Positions 25,824 to 34,979 are shown, numbered from the stretch's first letter. The stretch: DNA of 50,151 bases from Acidimicrobiaceae bacterium (GCA_003133325.1 PKXA01000061.1:1-50151), one strand, 5' to 3'. Notes: generated from the letters alone by a model not told the origin. Numbers and translations are program-made.

Positions 25824-26277
25824 CCGACACCTCCGAGCCTCCGCTGACCGGCTTCCACTTCCAGACGATGTACTCGTGCTCGTCGTCCTCATAGAGGGTG
25901 TCCAGCACCAGCTCCACTTCGGTCCCGACCGAGAGCTCGTCGACACCCACCCCGGGGACCACCTGACCCATCACCACCATCTGTTCGGCGGCCAGTTCCA
26001 CCGCGGCGATGGAGAAGGGCACGTAGGGGTCGGCTGCCACATATGGCTTGGGTGGTTGGTAGCAGGCGTCGGTATAGGACCACACAGTTCCCCGCCGGCT
26101 GAGTGGGGCCTCGGCGAACTCCTTCCCTTGGCATCCGGGATTGCGACAGAAGAACGTCTCCTTGGGGAAGGCGTAGGTGCCGCAGCTGGTGCACCGGCTC
26201 CCGAGAAGGGTGGGAGCGTCATCATCAAGGGTGAACCAGCCGTCGATGGCGGGTACCCGGGTCTTGGCCGAAGGCAT
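25816..26277 (-). CDS. DUF35 Zn-ribbon/OB-fold protein
   Basis: A 153-residue partner protein. The zinc ribbon is C29-x2-C32 and C44-x4-C49 (CTSCGTY and FCRNPGC), followed by the OB-fold with RRGTVWSYTDACYQPP and VPFSIAAVELA. DUF35 proteins bind acyl-CoA and pair with thiolase-like lipid-transfer proteins, matching the overlapping downstream gene. A TAGACT box lies 6 bp before the ATG, so this is probably the first, leaderless gene of the two. Confidence 0.9.
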   Translation of the reverse strand: MPSAKTRVPAIDGWFTLDDDAPTLLGSRCTSCGTYAFPKETFFCRNPGCQGKEFAEAPLSRRGTVWSYTDACYQPPKPYVAADPYVPFSIAAVELAAEQMVVMGQVVPGVGVDELSVGTEVELVLDTLYEDDEHEYIVWKWKPVSGGSEVSDA

Positions 26278-26283
26278 TGGGAA

Positions 26284-26289
26284 AGTCTA
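26284..26289 (-). promoter_or_regulatory. Putative -10 of the DUF35-thiolase operon
   Basis: TAGACT on the minus strand ends 6 bp before the DUF35 ATG. There is no ribosome binding site, so a leaderless transcript is likely. Confidence 0.45.
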
Positions 26290-26329
26290 ACGCCCCGTCA
26301 GATTCGCGTCTGGCGGCAGAGCCGAGCCT

Positions 26330-27577
26330 CTAGTCTTCGGATCCGCCGAGCCCTCCGCGCCGCCGCGACTCGGCAATCCGGTCGTCATCCCAACCCAGGA
26401 GATCGCGCACCACCTCTTCGGTGTGTTGTCCGACGGTGGGCGCCCTGGTGGGCATGGGAAGGTCCTCATCGATGAACTTGATCGGGCTGGGGAGCTGGTC
26501 GGCCCCGAGCTCGCTGGCGGGGAACCAGTGGAACCGGTCCCTGAACTGGGGGTCCTCCGCGATGGTCTGAGGAGTGTTGACCGGGCCGATCGGGAAGTTG
26601 GCGGTGACGCCGAATTCGATCCATTCTTCCCCCGTCCTGGTGAGGAAGATGGCCTTCAGCTCTGAGCGCATCTCGGTGTTGTTCCTGGCGTGGTCGGCCA
26701 ATTTGGACCCCGGCCAGCGTTCGAACAGGTCAGCGCGGCCCACCGCTTCACAGAAGTTCCTCCAGAAGGCCTGCTCGGATGCCATGAAGAGGATGTGCCG
26801 GCCGCCCTTGGCCTCGTAGACCTGGTAGCGAACACCCTCGATCATCCCCGCCGTGCCCGGAGCGCGCCGTTCGTAGCCATCGGCCTTGTTCCCGGTGACC
26901 TCGGATTCGGGTCGTTGATAGGCGCGCCACGTCTCGCTCCGGTACCAGTCCATGGCGGCGGCGGCATCGGACTGGGCCACCTCGAGGAACGACCCTTCGC
27001 CGGTCTGCTTGGCCCGGATGACGGCGGCCAGAATGCCCAGCGCTCCGAAGAGCGGGCCGGCGTGGATGCCCATGGACGCGTGCTCGGGTAGGTAGCTGAA
27101 GCCCTCGTCGTTGACTTGGGGGGAGACGATGCCCGCCCAGGTGTCGAAGGCCACGCCATGAGCCGGGAGGTTCCGGTACGGACCGGTCATCCCGTATCCG
27201 GAGATGGTGCAGAACACGATCTTGGGGTTGATGATGCGGAGGTCGTCGAATCCGACACCGCGACGGGCCAAGCCGCCTGGGCGCATGGCCTCGACGACGA
27301 TATCGGCGGTCTCGACCAGCTCCTTGAAGGTGGCCACGTCTTCGGGTTGGCGGAGATCCATCACGATGCTGCGCTTCCCCCGGTTGAGATGGAGGTGCAT
27401 GAGGGACACGCCCTCGACGATCGGCCAGGTCATCTCGCGGATGTAGTCACCTGCCGGAGGCTCCACCTTGATGACCTCGGCGCCGAGGTCGATCAGGGGC
27501 ATGGTGATGGCGGCTGGCCCGAGCGCCGAGCACTCGATGACCCGGATACCCGAGAGTGGAGCTGCTGCGGCGGCCAT
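26330..27577 (-). CDS. CaiB/BaiF-type CoA-transferase (family III)
   Basis: A 415-residue family III CoA-transferase. Conserved parts are PLSGIRVIECSALGPAA, LIDLGAEVIKVEPPAGD, LNRGKRSIVMDLRQPE, VVEAMRPGGLARRG and FCTISGYGMTGPY. The segment that normally carries the catalytic aspartate (A-D-P/L-x-x-G) reads IHAGPLFGALGI, with glycine at that place. The start ATG at 27577 has a GGAGG ribosome binding site 4 bp upstream. It probably moves CoA in the same acid-degradation pathway as the thiolase, but activity is doubtful if the aspartate is truly absent. Confidence 0.85.
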   Translation of the reverse strand: MAAAAAPLSGIRVIECSALGPAAITMPLIDLGAEVIKVEPPAGDYIREMTWPIVEGVSLMHLHLNRGKRSIVMDLRQPEDVATFKELVETADIVVEAMRPGGLARRGVGFDDLRIINPKIVFCTISGYGMTGPYRNLPAHGVAFDTWAGIVSPQVNDEGFSYLPEHASMGIHAGPLFGALGILAAVIRAKQTGEGSFLEVAQSDAAAAMDWYRSETWRAYQRPESEVTGNKADGYERRAPGTAGMIEGVRYQVYEAKGGRHILFMASEQAFWRNFCEAVGRADLFERWPGSKLADHARNNTEMRSELKAIFLTRTGEEWIEFGVTANFPIGPVNTPQTIAEDPQFRDRFHWFPASELGADQLPSPIKFIDEDLPMPTRAPTVGQHTEEVVRDLLGWDDDRIAESRRRGGLGGSED

Positions 27578-27640
27578 GCGGTCCTCCAAGTGAGCGTGCG
27601 TCGTGCGGCTGCGAAGCCTATCCGAGGCCTACGATCGGTT

Positions 27641-27730
27641 CGCCACCGCCGGCACGGTCGGCACCGCCGGCACCGCCGGCACGGTCGTCATGGTCCTCAT
27701 GGTCGGCACGGTCGGCACGGTCGTCCTCAC
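27641..27730. repeat. Ten degenerate 9-bp tandem repeats
   Basis: Units such as CGGCACGGT and CGGCACCGC repeat about ten times without interruption, with two divergent units (CGTCATGGT, CCTCATGGT). The array lies between the divergent CoA-transferase and quinone oxidoreductase genes, inside the likely promoter region of both. Confidence 0.85.
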
Positions 27731-27766
27731 CACAATCGCGTAGCGCCGAGCAGGAACGAGAGAGAC

Positions 27767-28735
27767 ATGAAAGCAGCCGTGTACTACGAGACGGGTGGAC
27801 CTGACGTGTTCCGCTTCGAGGATGTGCCCGATCCGATCGTCGGGCCTGACGATGTCCTGATACGGGTCGAGGCGGTGAGCATCGAAGGCGGTGACACGCT
27901 CAACCGACTTCAAGGTGCGCTCACCGTCACGCCCCACATCGTCGGGTACCAGTGCGCCGGAACTGTGCTGTCTGTCGGCGAGAACGTCACGAAGATCAGG
28001 TTGGGCGATCGGGTGGTCACGGTTGGATTGGACGGGTCACATGCCGAGCTCCGAGCGGTGGGCCAATCGTTCTGTTGGATCGTCCCGGAGGGGATGTCGA
28101 CCGAGCAGGCGGCGTGCATCCCGGTTCCGTTCGGGACAGCCAGTGACTGCCTGTTCGAGTTCGGTCGCCTCCAGGCCGGCGAGACCGTCCTCATCCACGC
28201 CGGGGCCGGCGGCGTCGGAATCGCCGCCATCCAGTTGGCGAAACGAGCGGGAGCCCGGGTCCTCGCCACCGCATCGAGTGATGAGCGGCTCGCCCGTCTG
28301 GGTGAATACGGTCTCGATCACGGCATCAACTACGTGGCGAACGACTTTGTCGGCGCCGTACGCGACCTCACCGACGGGCGCGGTGCCGATGTCATCGTGG
28401 ATTCGATCGGAGGGTCCACCCTGCAGAAGAGCCTGCACTGCCTGGCCTACCGGGGGAGGTGTATGACCTTCGGGGATGCCGGCCGGGAGAGCACATCCCG
28501 GTTGGACATCTCGACGATGCGCGCCAACAACCAAACACTCGTCGGCTACTTCCTCGGCGCAGAATTGTTCCTCAGCCCCCGCCCCCACGGGATGATCGCC
28601 AGCCTGCTCGACGACATCGCCTCCGGCGGACTCCGGGTCGTCATCGACCGACGTTTCCCTCTGGACGAGGCTGGCGAGGCCCACCCGTATATCGAAAGCC
28701 GTCAGGCGTTCGGTCGTGTGATCCTGGTCCCTTGA
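27767..28735 (+). CDS. Quinone oxidoreductase-like MDR protein
   Basis: A 322-residue NADPH:quinone oxidoreductase-type MDR protein starting MKAAVYYETGGPDVFRFEDVP. VEAVSIEGGDTLNRLQG and PHIVGYQCAGTVLSVGE are the substrate-domain motifs. The NADPH loop is VLIHAGAGGVGIAAIQLAKRAGA, and GADVIVDSIGG follows. No catalytic zinc ligands are seen. A purine-rich GAACGAGAGAGA stretch before the ATG may serve as ribosome binding site. The long in-frame extension upstream reads through the 9-bp repeats and is not coding. It is the last core gene before the tRNA-Arg island. Confidence 0.88.
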   Translation: MKAAVYYETGGPDVFRFEDVPDPIVGPDDVLIRVEAVSIEGGDTLNRLQGALTVTPHIVGYQCAGTVLSVGENVTKIRLGDRVVTVGLDGSHAELRAVGQSFCWIVPEGMSTEQAACIPVPFGTASDCLFEFGRLQAGETVLIHAGAGGVGIAAIQLAKRAGARVLATASSDERLARLGEYGLDHGINYVANDFVGAVRDLTDGRGADVIVDSIGGSTLQKSLHCLAYRGRCMTFGDAGRESTSRLDISTMRANNQTLVGYFLGAELFLSPRPHGMIASLLDDIASGGLRVVIDRRFPLDEAGEAHPYIESRQAFGRVILVP

Positions 28736-28906
28736 TCCGTCGGATTGGCGGACACAAGGCCAGGTCCCGTGGCAATCGGTCCATGAATGGGCGGGCCGTG
28801 ACCATTGCGACGTATGTCCGGTCGAATGAAATCGTTTCGGCTGGCGCCGGCGGCGGAAAGCTCCCGAGGAGATGGGCCGACCGGACCCGATATGATGGCC
28901 CGCTGT

Positions 28907-28928
28907 CCCGATCGGCAACCTGATCGGG
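28907..28928 (+). other. Hairpin just upstream of tRNA-Arg
   Basis: CCCGATC (28907-28913) pairs with GATCGGG (28922-28928), a 7-bp stem with an 8-nt loop, ending 6 bp before the tRNA. A TATGAT box lies at 28891-28896. It could be a regulatory or processing structure, or an old terminator of the upstream gene. Confidence 0.4.
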
Positions 28929-28934
28929 CGACCA

Positions 28935-29008
28935 GCGCTCGTAGCTCAACGGATTAGAGCATCTGACTACGGATCAGAAGGTTGGGGGTTCGAATCCCTC
29001 CGAGCGCA
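28935..29008 (+). tRNA. tRNA-Arg (ACG), island attachment site
   Basis: Complete cloverleaf: acceptor GCGCTCG pairs with CGAGCGC, the anticodon loop is CTACGGA (anticodon ACG), the T loop is TTCGAAT and the discriminator base is A. CCA is not encoded. The half from the anticodon loop to the 3' end is repeated at 38558-38600, marking it as the integration target. Confidence 0.97.
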
Positions 29009-29009
29009 C
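28967..29009 (+). repeat. Left attachment repeat (att core in tRNA-Arg)
   Basis: 43 bp identical to 38558-38600. It starts with CTACGG in the anticodon loop and ends CGAGCGCAC just past the tRNA. Flanking bases differ on both sides. This is the usual footprint of a tyrosine recombinase using a tRNA 3' half as attB. Confidence 0.95.
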
Positions 29010-29494
29010 AAAAGTCCTGACCAGAGGCCTGCCAAGGGTAGTTGCGGACGCAACCGAGCCAACATTGTGTTTCCGAGTGTCTCGCGAGACCCGCGAAAGC
29101 CCATGTCAGGGGAATCATGTGGGCCCTGTTCCTATCTGAGGAAAAGCCAACATTTTGCTTGATCCTCGATGGGATGTGGAGGAGCGAACTGGGACGCGCT
29201 GGCACACAGTCCGTCTGATGGCCACGAGGCTCGGCGTGGCGCAGGTGACCGGCTTCAAGTCGAGGTGCCTCCGGGGGAAACCTTGAGAACGCAGGCGAGC
29301 ACCTGGCCACGCCCGGGAGGGACTCAACACCGTGGGGCTGCGGGAGGAAATCGAGCACTGGTTCGACAAATGGGCCGTTTCCGCCACCGAACCACGATCC
29401 GCGTCACATCTGCGACGTACGATTCTCAAGTGCCCAGACGCCCGCGCCCCATTCGGGAGTCTTCCCGTTCCTCGGTGGGGGACGTGTCGCGACG
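29010..29494. other. Island left-end noncoding region with two AGCCAACA repeats
   Basis: No convincing gene. It holds AGCCAACA at 29057-29064 (in CGAGCCAACATTG) and 29145-29152 (in AAAAGCCAACATTTTG), candidate arm-type integrase sites. A TACGAT box at 29418-29423 could serve the jet operon, leaving a ~70-nt leader. Open frames across the tRNA and into jetA are shadows. Confidence 0.6.
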
Positions 29495-30940
29495 ATGAAC
29501 TACGACGAGATCGCTCACTTGCGGAGCCAACATCCGGCGTGGGCGCTCCTGCGCTCGAACAACGTCGCTCTCGTGCTCAGTTTCCTCGGTCGAGTATTCG
29601 TCGACGGCAATGCCAGTGGAATCCCGGCGAGCGACCTCGCTGCTCAGTTGGACGACGAGCTGTTCGCGCTCAACCAGCGGCTCGGGGAAGACGCCTTTCC
29701 GAGGTCGGCGACTGCCTACCTCGACGATTGGGCCTCGCCTGAACACGGCTGGCTACGGAAGTACTACCCGGCCGGTGCCGATGAAGCTCATTTTGACCTG
29801 GCCCCCGCAGTCGAGAAGGCGCTTCTCTGGGTCCAGGATCTTCCGGCTCGCGAGTTCATCGGTACTGAGTCACGTCTGAATACGATTTTTGAACTGCTGC
29901 GTCAGATGGTCTTCGGCGCTGATGACGACCCCCAGCGCCGTCTTTCCGAGCTTCAGCGGCGGCGGGCGCAGATCGATGAGGAGATCGCCTGTGCCCAGAG
30001 GGGGGAACTCACCATGCTCGACGCAGTGAGCCAGCGCGACCGGTACCAGCAGTTCGCTCGCACCGCCCGGGAGCTGCTTGCCGACTTTCGACAGGTCGAA
30101 GAGAACTTCCGCGGACTCGACCGCTCACTTCGCGAGCAGATCGCCGGCTGGTCGGGATCCAAGGGCGCCCTCCTCGACGAGGCACTGGGAAGCCGCGCCA
30201 GCATCACCGAGTCGGACCAGGGCCGTAGCTTTCAGGCCTTCTACGACTTCCTGCTGTCCCATCACAAGCAGGCCGAACTCACCGAGCTACTCGAGCGACT
30301 CCAACAGATCGAGGATCTCGGCGGTCAGGACGGGCGACTACGCCGGATCCATTTCGACTGGATCGACGCCAGCGAGCGCACCCAGGCCACCGTTCGTCTC
30401 CTCTCCGACCAGCTCCGCCGCTTCCTCGACGATCACGTGTGGCTCGAGAATCGGCGGGTCTTCGACCTGCTCCGCTCCATCGAGGGCAAGGCACTCCGTG
30501 TCCGCAACCAACCCGAACCGGTAGTCGCCATGGAGCTTGACGACACCGGTGTCACCGTCGGCTTGCCCATGGAGCGTCCGCTCTTTCGTCGTTCGCGCCG
30601 CAACCGACTCGAGATTGAATTGATGGAGCATGGGGATGATGACTTCGACGCCTCGGCTATGCTGAGCCAGTTGTATGTCGACCGGGACATGCTCGTGCAG
30701 CGGGTGTTCAACTCGCTCGGAAGAGACGACCAGGTCGGACTCCGTGAGGTGGTTGCCGGTGAGCCGCTGGAGCAGGGCCTGGCTGAACTGGTCGGGTATC
30801 TGTCGCTGCAGCAGCCCGGCCTCACCGTCGTCTTCGACGAGGATCGCCGCGACCAGATTCAGTGGAGTACCGGGGAAGTCGAGCGCGCGGCCGATCTGCC
30901 CGCGGTCTCGTTCAGCCGGGACCGTTCGGAGCCGTCGTGA
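29495..30940 (+). CDS. jetA: Wadjet system protein JetA (DUF3375, MukF/kleisin-like)
   Basis: A 481-residue protein matching DUF3375, the kleisin subunit of Wadjet type I. The conserved N-terminal block (residues 1-155) includes HPAWALLRSNNVALVLSFL, YLDDWASPEHGWLRKYYPAG and LNTIFELLRQMVFGADDDP. A helical middle region follows, rich in Arg/Glu. JetA bridges the JetC ATPase heads and recruits JetB in the SMC-like complex that recognises and linearises small circular plasmids. First gene of jetABCD; its stop overlaps the jetB ATG (TGATG). A truncated second copy lies at 49540-50040. Confidence 0.93.
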   Translation: MNYDEIAHLRSQHPAWALLRSNNVALVLSFLGRVFVDGNASGIPASDLAAQLDDELFALNQRLGEDAFPRSATAYLDDWASPEHGWLRKYYPAGADEAHFDLAPAVEKALLWVQDLPAREFIGTESRLNTIFELLRQMVFGADDDPQRRLSELQRRRAQIDEEIACAQRGELTMLDAVSQRDRYQQFARTARELLADFRQVEENFRGLDRSLREQIAGWSGSKGALLDEALGSRASITESDQGRSFQAFYDFLLSHHKQAELTELLERLQQIEDLGGQDGRLRRIHFDWIDASERTQATVRLLSDQLRRFLDDHVWLENRRVFDLLRSIEGKALRVRNQPEPVVAMELDDTGVTVGLPMERPLFRRSRRNRLEIELMEHGDDDFDASAMLSQLYVDRDMLVQRVFNSLGRDDQVGLREVVAGEPLEQGLAELVGYLSLQQPGLTVVFDEDRRDQIQWSTGEVERAADLPAVSFSRDRSEPS

Positions 30941-31548
30941 TGGACACGCCGCTCGACGTGCCGAATGTGCCGACGGATCTGTCGCTGGTGTTGGTCCATC
31001 TGATGAAGGGTCCCCTCTACCGGGATGTGCACGAGAGGTACTGGGGCCTCCTGCTCGGACTGCGGAACCAGGTCGCCGACTACGTCTCGGTGCTCGGCCT
31101 GAACGTCATCGTCGATGAGGCTGAGGGGTATGCCTACCTGCGCAGTCAGTTCGTTGATCAGGACGCAACCGAGTTCCCGCGGTTGGTTGCCCGGCACGCC
31201 CTGCCCTTCAAAGTGAGTGTGCTCTTGGCCCTGTTGCGCAAGCGCCTTGCCGAGTTTGACGCCAGCAACTCTGATGTCCGACTGGTTCTCAGCCGCGACC
31301 AGATCATCGAGCTGCTCCGCCTGTTCATGCCCGATTCCACCAACGAGGCGCGCCTCGTGGACAACATCGATACCACTGTCAAGAGGGTCTGCGAGCTGGG
31401 TTTTCTGCACCCGCTCCGAGGCGAGCAGGACAAGTATGAAGTCCGACGGATTCTCAAGGCCTACATCGATGGGCAGTGGCTGTCGGAGTTCGACGCGCGA
31501 CTTGACGAGTATCTGGCCGATCTGGATGCGTCAAAGGAGTCAGCGTGA
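30940..31548 (+). CDS. jetB: Wadjet system protein JetB (DUF4194, MukE/KITE-like)
   Basis: A 202-residue protein starting MDTPLDVPNVPTDLSLVLVHLMKGPLY, of the DUF4194 family, the winged-helix KITE subunit of Wadjet. The pattern LGLNVIVDEAEGYAYLRSQ and the C-terminal YEVRRILKAYIDGQWLSEF fit the family. It binds the JetA kleisin. ATG 30940 shares one base with the jetA stop, and the gene ends in a GTGA overlap with jetC, so stoichiometry is set by translational coupling. Confidence 0.93.
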   Translation: MDTPLDVPNVPTDLSLVLVHLMKGPLYRDVHERYWGLLLGLRNQVADYVSVLGLNVIVDEAEGYAYLRSQFVDQDATEFPRLVARHALPFKVSVLLALLRKRLAEFDASNSDVRLVLSRDQIIELLRLFMPDSTNEARLVDNIDTTVKRVCELGFLHPLRGEQDKYEVRRILKAYIDGQWLSEFDARLDEYLADLDASKESA

Positions 31549-34500
31549 CGTCCTCGTTGTTCAGCCCGATTGAGCTGGAGGATCAACACTCCGACCGCCT
31601 GCCCGGTTGCCGCCTGCAGCGACTTCAGGTCTACAACTGGGGAACCTTCGACCGGAAGATCTGGTCGTTTGAACTCGCCGGCCGCAACGCACTCCTCACC
31701 GGTGACATCGGCTCGGGAAAGTCGACCCTGGTCGATGCCGTCACCACCCTTCTGCTGCCTGCGAACAAGATCTCCTACAACAAAGCCGCAGGTGCGGAGA
31801 CCCGAGAGCGGGATCTACGCTCCTACGTCCAGGGGCACTACAAGTCGGAACGCAATGAGACGACCGGGGCCTCACGGCCGGTCGGACTTCGAGACGACCG
31901 GCAGTTCTCGGTCATCCTCGGTGTGTTCGCGAACACCGACTTCGCCACGACCGTCACATTGGCCCAGGTATTCCGGACAAGAGATGTCGGCCAGCCCGAG
32001 CGATTCTTTGTGGTCTCCGATGCCGAGCTGTCCATCCCCAAAGAGTTCGCCGAGTTCGGCTCCGAGTTCTCCGTCCTGAAGCGAAGGCTTCGGGATGCCG
32101 GAGCCCGCCTGTACGACACCTTTCCCGAGTACGGCCGAGACTTCCGACGGCACCTCGGCATCGAATCCGAGCAGGCCATGGAGCTCTTCCATCAGACCGT
32201 GTCGATGAAGGCGGTCGACAATCTGAATGATTTCGTCCGCAGCCACATGCTCGAGCCGTTCGATACCAATGCCCAGATCTCCGATCTGATCGACCACTTC
32301 GACAACCTGACCCGGGCCCACGATGCGGTACAGCGCGCACGCGCCCAGCTCGAGCTCCTCCAGCCTCTGGTTGCCGACATCGAGTTGCATGATCAGCTTT
32401 CGGAGCAACGTTCCTCTCTTGAACTACAGCAGCAGGCACTGCCGCTCTACTTTGCCGACCGGATGCGCCAGGTCCTCGACGAGGAGCTCGCGGCGGTGGA
32501 AACCCGTGCTCTTGAGCTCGGTCAGTTGCTGGAGTCGCTCGAGTCGGCAATCAAGTCGTCGCGCCAGGAGGAGAGCCAGTTGAATCTCCAGATCGCCGGA
32601 AGTGGAGGTGATCGGTTGGCCGCCATCGACCTGGAGATCGGACGTCACGAGAGGGAGAAGCCGGTCCGGAGGGACAAGTTCGATCGCTACAACGAGCGCC
32701 TGACGCAGGTGGGCATGGCACCGGTAACTGAGGCGGAGCAATTCGCAGCCGCCCGCGCCCGGGCTGAAGCCAGAAGAGCGGAGCTGGAGAGCGAACACGC
32801 CGATCTCCAGAACGAGCTGAGCGAACGGCGGTTCGAGCAACGCTCGATCGACGAGGAGTCGAAGCAGGTCAATGACGAACTGCACAGCCTGCAGTCCCGT
32901 CGCAGCAACGTTCCCCGTGTGAGTCTCGAACTGCGGCAGCGACTCGGTGACGACCTCGGTATCGATCCCGACGACCTCCCGTTTGCCGGTGAGCTCATCC
33001 AAGTCCTCGAGGAGGCGAGTGAGTGGGAAGGTGCGGCAGAGCGGGTTCTGCACTCCTTCGCACTCTCACTGCTCGTCCCGGAACGCCACTACGAAGCCGT
33101 GGCCGGCTGGATCAACGACCACCACCTCGGTGCCCGGATCGTCTATTTCCGGGTTCCAGCTCGCCTTGCCCGGTCAACCCCTCTGGAGCGTCAGTCTGCC
33201 CATCCGCTCCTGGTCGACATGCTCGAATTCAAACCCGACACGGGATTCGAGCAGTGGTTGGAGAGCGAACTCGGCCGTCGTGCCAACCATGCCTGCGTGG
33301 ACACCATGGGCGATTTCCGCTCCGCCCGGAAGGCGGTCACCCGGTCCGGGCAGATCAAGGACAGGGAACGGCACGAGAAGGACGATCGCAAGAGGATCGA
33401 CGACCGTCGGGAGTACGTCCTAGGTTGGACCAACCAAGCCAAGGTCGATGCGCTCGTGGCCCATGCCACCTCACTGCACCAGCGGCTTTCGTCGGCCATG
33501 AAGGTGATCGCCAATCTCGTCGAGCGGGAGAAATCGGCTTCGTCTCAGCTTCAGTCATTGGCCGGACTGGCCGAGTACGGTCGATGGGAGGAGCTGGACT
33601 GGAAGGCGCTGGTCAACGAGATCGCCGCTCTCCGGGCCGAGAAGAGCCGTATCGCTTCTTCGTCGGACACACTGACCCTCCTGACCGCCGAGCTCGAACG
33701 GGTTCGACAACAGGTGAGCGTCGCCGAGGAGAAGCGGAACGGGCTGCAGCGGGAACGGGGTGCCGTGGAGGGGCGCCAACGGGTAGCCGAGGGTGAGCGC
33801 GACCGCTTCGCAAAGTTGCTGTCCGCCGGTGATGCGCTCGAGAGCGCCTCTCCGTCGTTCCAATCGATCGACCAGATGGTGGGCACGCTGCTCGAGGGGC
33901 TTGAGCCTGATGTAGTCGTACTCACGTCCGCTCAGCAGGAGATCGGCGCTCGCCTTGCCGACCGGCTCAACGAGATCACCAGGCACCGGGAGAACCTCGC
34001 CCTACGCATCGTCCGTGCCATGGGTGGCTTCCGGACAAAGTACCCGACCGAGACGTCCGAGTTTGACGATTCCATGGGCTCGGCCGGCGAGTACCGCCAA
34101 CTCCACCAGCGGGTAGCCACCGACGATCTCCCCCGCTTCGAACAGGAGTTCAAGAACTATCTGAATCAGAACACGATCCGGGACATCGCCGGGTTTTCTG
34201 CTCAGCTCAACAAGCACGAGCGGGTGATCCGTGATCGCATCGAGATCATCAATGATTCGCTGAAGGGTATCGACTACAACGAAGGCCGTTATATCCGGCT
34301 CGTTCCCGACCAGACACCGAATATCGACGTGCGCGAATTCAGGGCTGAGCTCCGGGCCTGTACGGACAATGTGGTCGGTGCCGTCACCAACGATCAGTAT
34401 TCGGAAGAGAAGTTCCTCCAGGTGAAGAAGATCATTGAGCGGTTCAAGGGTCGCGAGGGAACTGCTGATCAGGACCGCAATTGGACCCGCAGGGTGACAG

Positions 34501-34979
34501 ACGTCCGTCAATGGTTCGTGTTCTCCGCATCCGAACGCTGGCGTGCTGACGATGTTGAATACGAGAACTACACGGACTCGGGCGGCAAATCGGGGGGGCA
34601 GAAGGAGAAGCTGGCCTACACGGTGCTGGCCGCGTCGCTGGCATACCAGTTCAAACTGGACTGGGGCGCTGAGCGATCGAAGGCCTTCCGATTCGTCGTG
34701 ATCGATGAAGCCTTCAACCGCGGGTCGGAGCTCTCGACCCGCTACGCCCTCGACCTGTTCACCCGCCTCGGCCTCCAGCTGCTGATCGTGACCCCATTGC
34801 AGAAGATCCACGTCATCGAGCCACATGTCGCCGCGGTCGGCTTCGTCGACAACCCGAGCGGCAACTACTCACGTCTCCAGTGCCTGACAATCACCGAGTT
34901 CCGGAGCCGCCGCGCTGAACACGGCAACCGTGCCGATCCTCAGGTTCCCGACGATGTGGAGGCAGCCGACACCCCATGA
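31545..34979 (+). CDS. jetC: Wadjet system protein JetC (SMC-like ATPase, MukB/MksB type)
   Basis: A 1144-residue SMC-like ATPase. Walker A is TGDIGSGKST (residues 52-61) after the RLQVYNWGTFD strand. Two long coiled-coil arms flank a hinge near residues 480-620. The ABC signature is GGKSGGQKEKL at about 1010-1020 and Walker B is FVVIDEAFNRGSE (E1055). JetC is the motor that extrudes plasmid DNA so JetD can cut it. GTG start 31545 overlaps jetB (GTGA). The length is normal and no disruption is seen, so it looks functional. Confidence 0.95.
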   Translation: MTSSLFSPIELEDQHSDRLPGCRLQRLQVYNWGTFDRKIWSFELAGRNALLTGDIGSGKSTLVDAVTTLLLPANKISYNKAAGAETRERDLRSYVQGHYKSERNETTGASRPVGLRDDRQFSVILGVFANTDFATTVTLAQVFRTRDVGQPERFFVVSDAELSIPKEFAEFGSEFSVLKRRLRDAGARLYDTFPEYGRDFRRHLGIESEQAMELFHQTVSMKAVDNLNDFVRSHMLEPFDTNAQISDLIDHFDNLTRAHDAVQRARAQLELLQPLVADIELHDQLSEQRSSLELQQQALPLYFADRMRQVLDEELAAVETRALELGQLLESLESAIKSSRQEESQLNLQIAGSGGDRLAAIDLEIGRHEREKPVRRDKFDRYNERLTQVGMAPVTEAEQFAAARARAEARRAELESEHADLQNELSERRFEQRSIDEESKQVNDELHSLQSRRSNVPRVSLELRQRLGDDLGIDPDDLPFAGELIQVLEEASEWEGAAERVLHSFALSLLVPERHYEAVAGWINDHHLGARIVYFRVPARLARSTPLERQSAHPLLVDMLEFKPDTGFEQWLESELGRRANHACVDTMGDFRSARKAVTRSGQIKDRERHEKDDRKRIDDRREYVLGWTNQAKVDALVAHATSLHQRLSSAMKVIANLVEREKSASSQLQSLAGLAEYGRWEELDWKALVNEIAALRAEKSRIASSSDTLTLLTAELERVRQQVSVAEEKRNGLQRERGAVEGRQRVAEGERDRFAKLLSAGDALESASPSFQSIDQMVGTLLEGLEPDVVVLTSAQQEIGARLADRLNEITRHRENLALRIVRAMGGFRTKYPTETSEFDDSMGSAGEYRQLHQRVATDDLPRFEQEFKNYLNQNTIRDIAGFSAQLNKHERVIRDRIEIINDSLKGIDYNEGRYIRLVPDQTPNIDVREFRAELRACTDNVVGAVTNDQYSEEKFLQVKKIIERFKGREGTADQDRNWTRRVTDVRQWFVFSASERWRADDVEYENYTDSGGKSGGQKEKLAYTVLAASLAYQFKLDWGAERSKAFRFVVIDEAFNRGSELSTRYALDLFTRLGLQLLIVTPLQKIHVIEPHVAAVGFVDNPSGNYSRLQCLTITEFRSRRAEHGNRADPQVPDDVEAADTP

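Noticed and set aside
27641..27730. CRISPR array
   Set aside because: The units are 9 bp without spacers; no Cas genes are present anywhere in the window.
27116..27766. N-terminal extension of the quinone oxidoreductase frame through the 9-bp repeats
   Set aside because: It gives a low-complexity Arg/His run and antisense CoA-transferase sequence; the MDR family begins at MKAAVYYE.
28954..29358. Minus-strand open frame ending GGIRTPNLLIRSQ
   Set aside because: This peptide is the well-known false translation of the complement of a tRNA 3' half. The same false peptide appears in frames over 38434-38827, at the right attachment repeat.
29332..29742. 136-codon frame overlapping the jetA start
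   Set aside because: It runs out of frame into jetA, has no family pattern beyond the overlap and no ribosome binding site.
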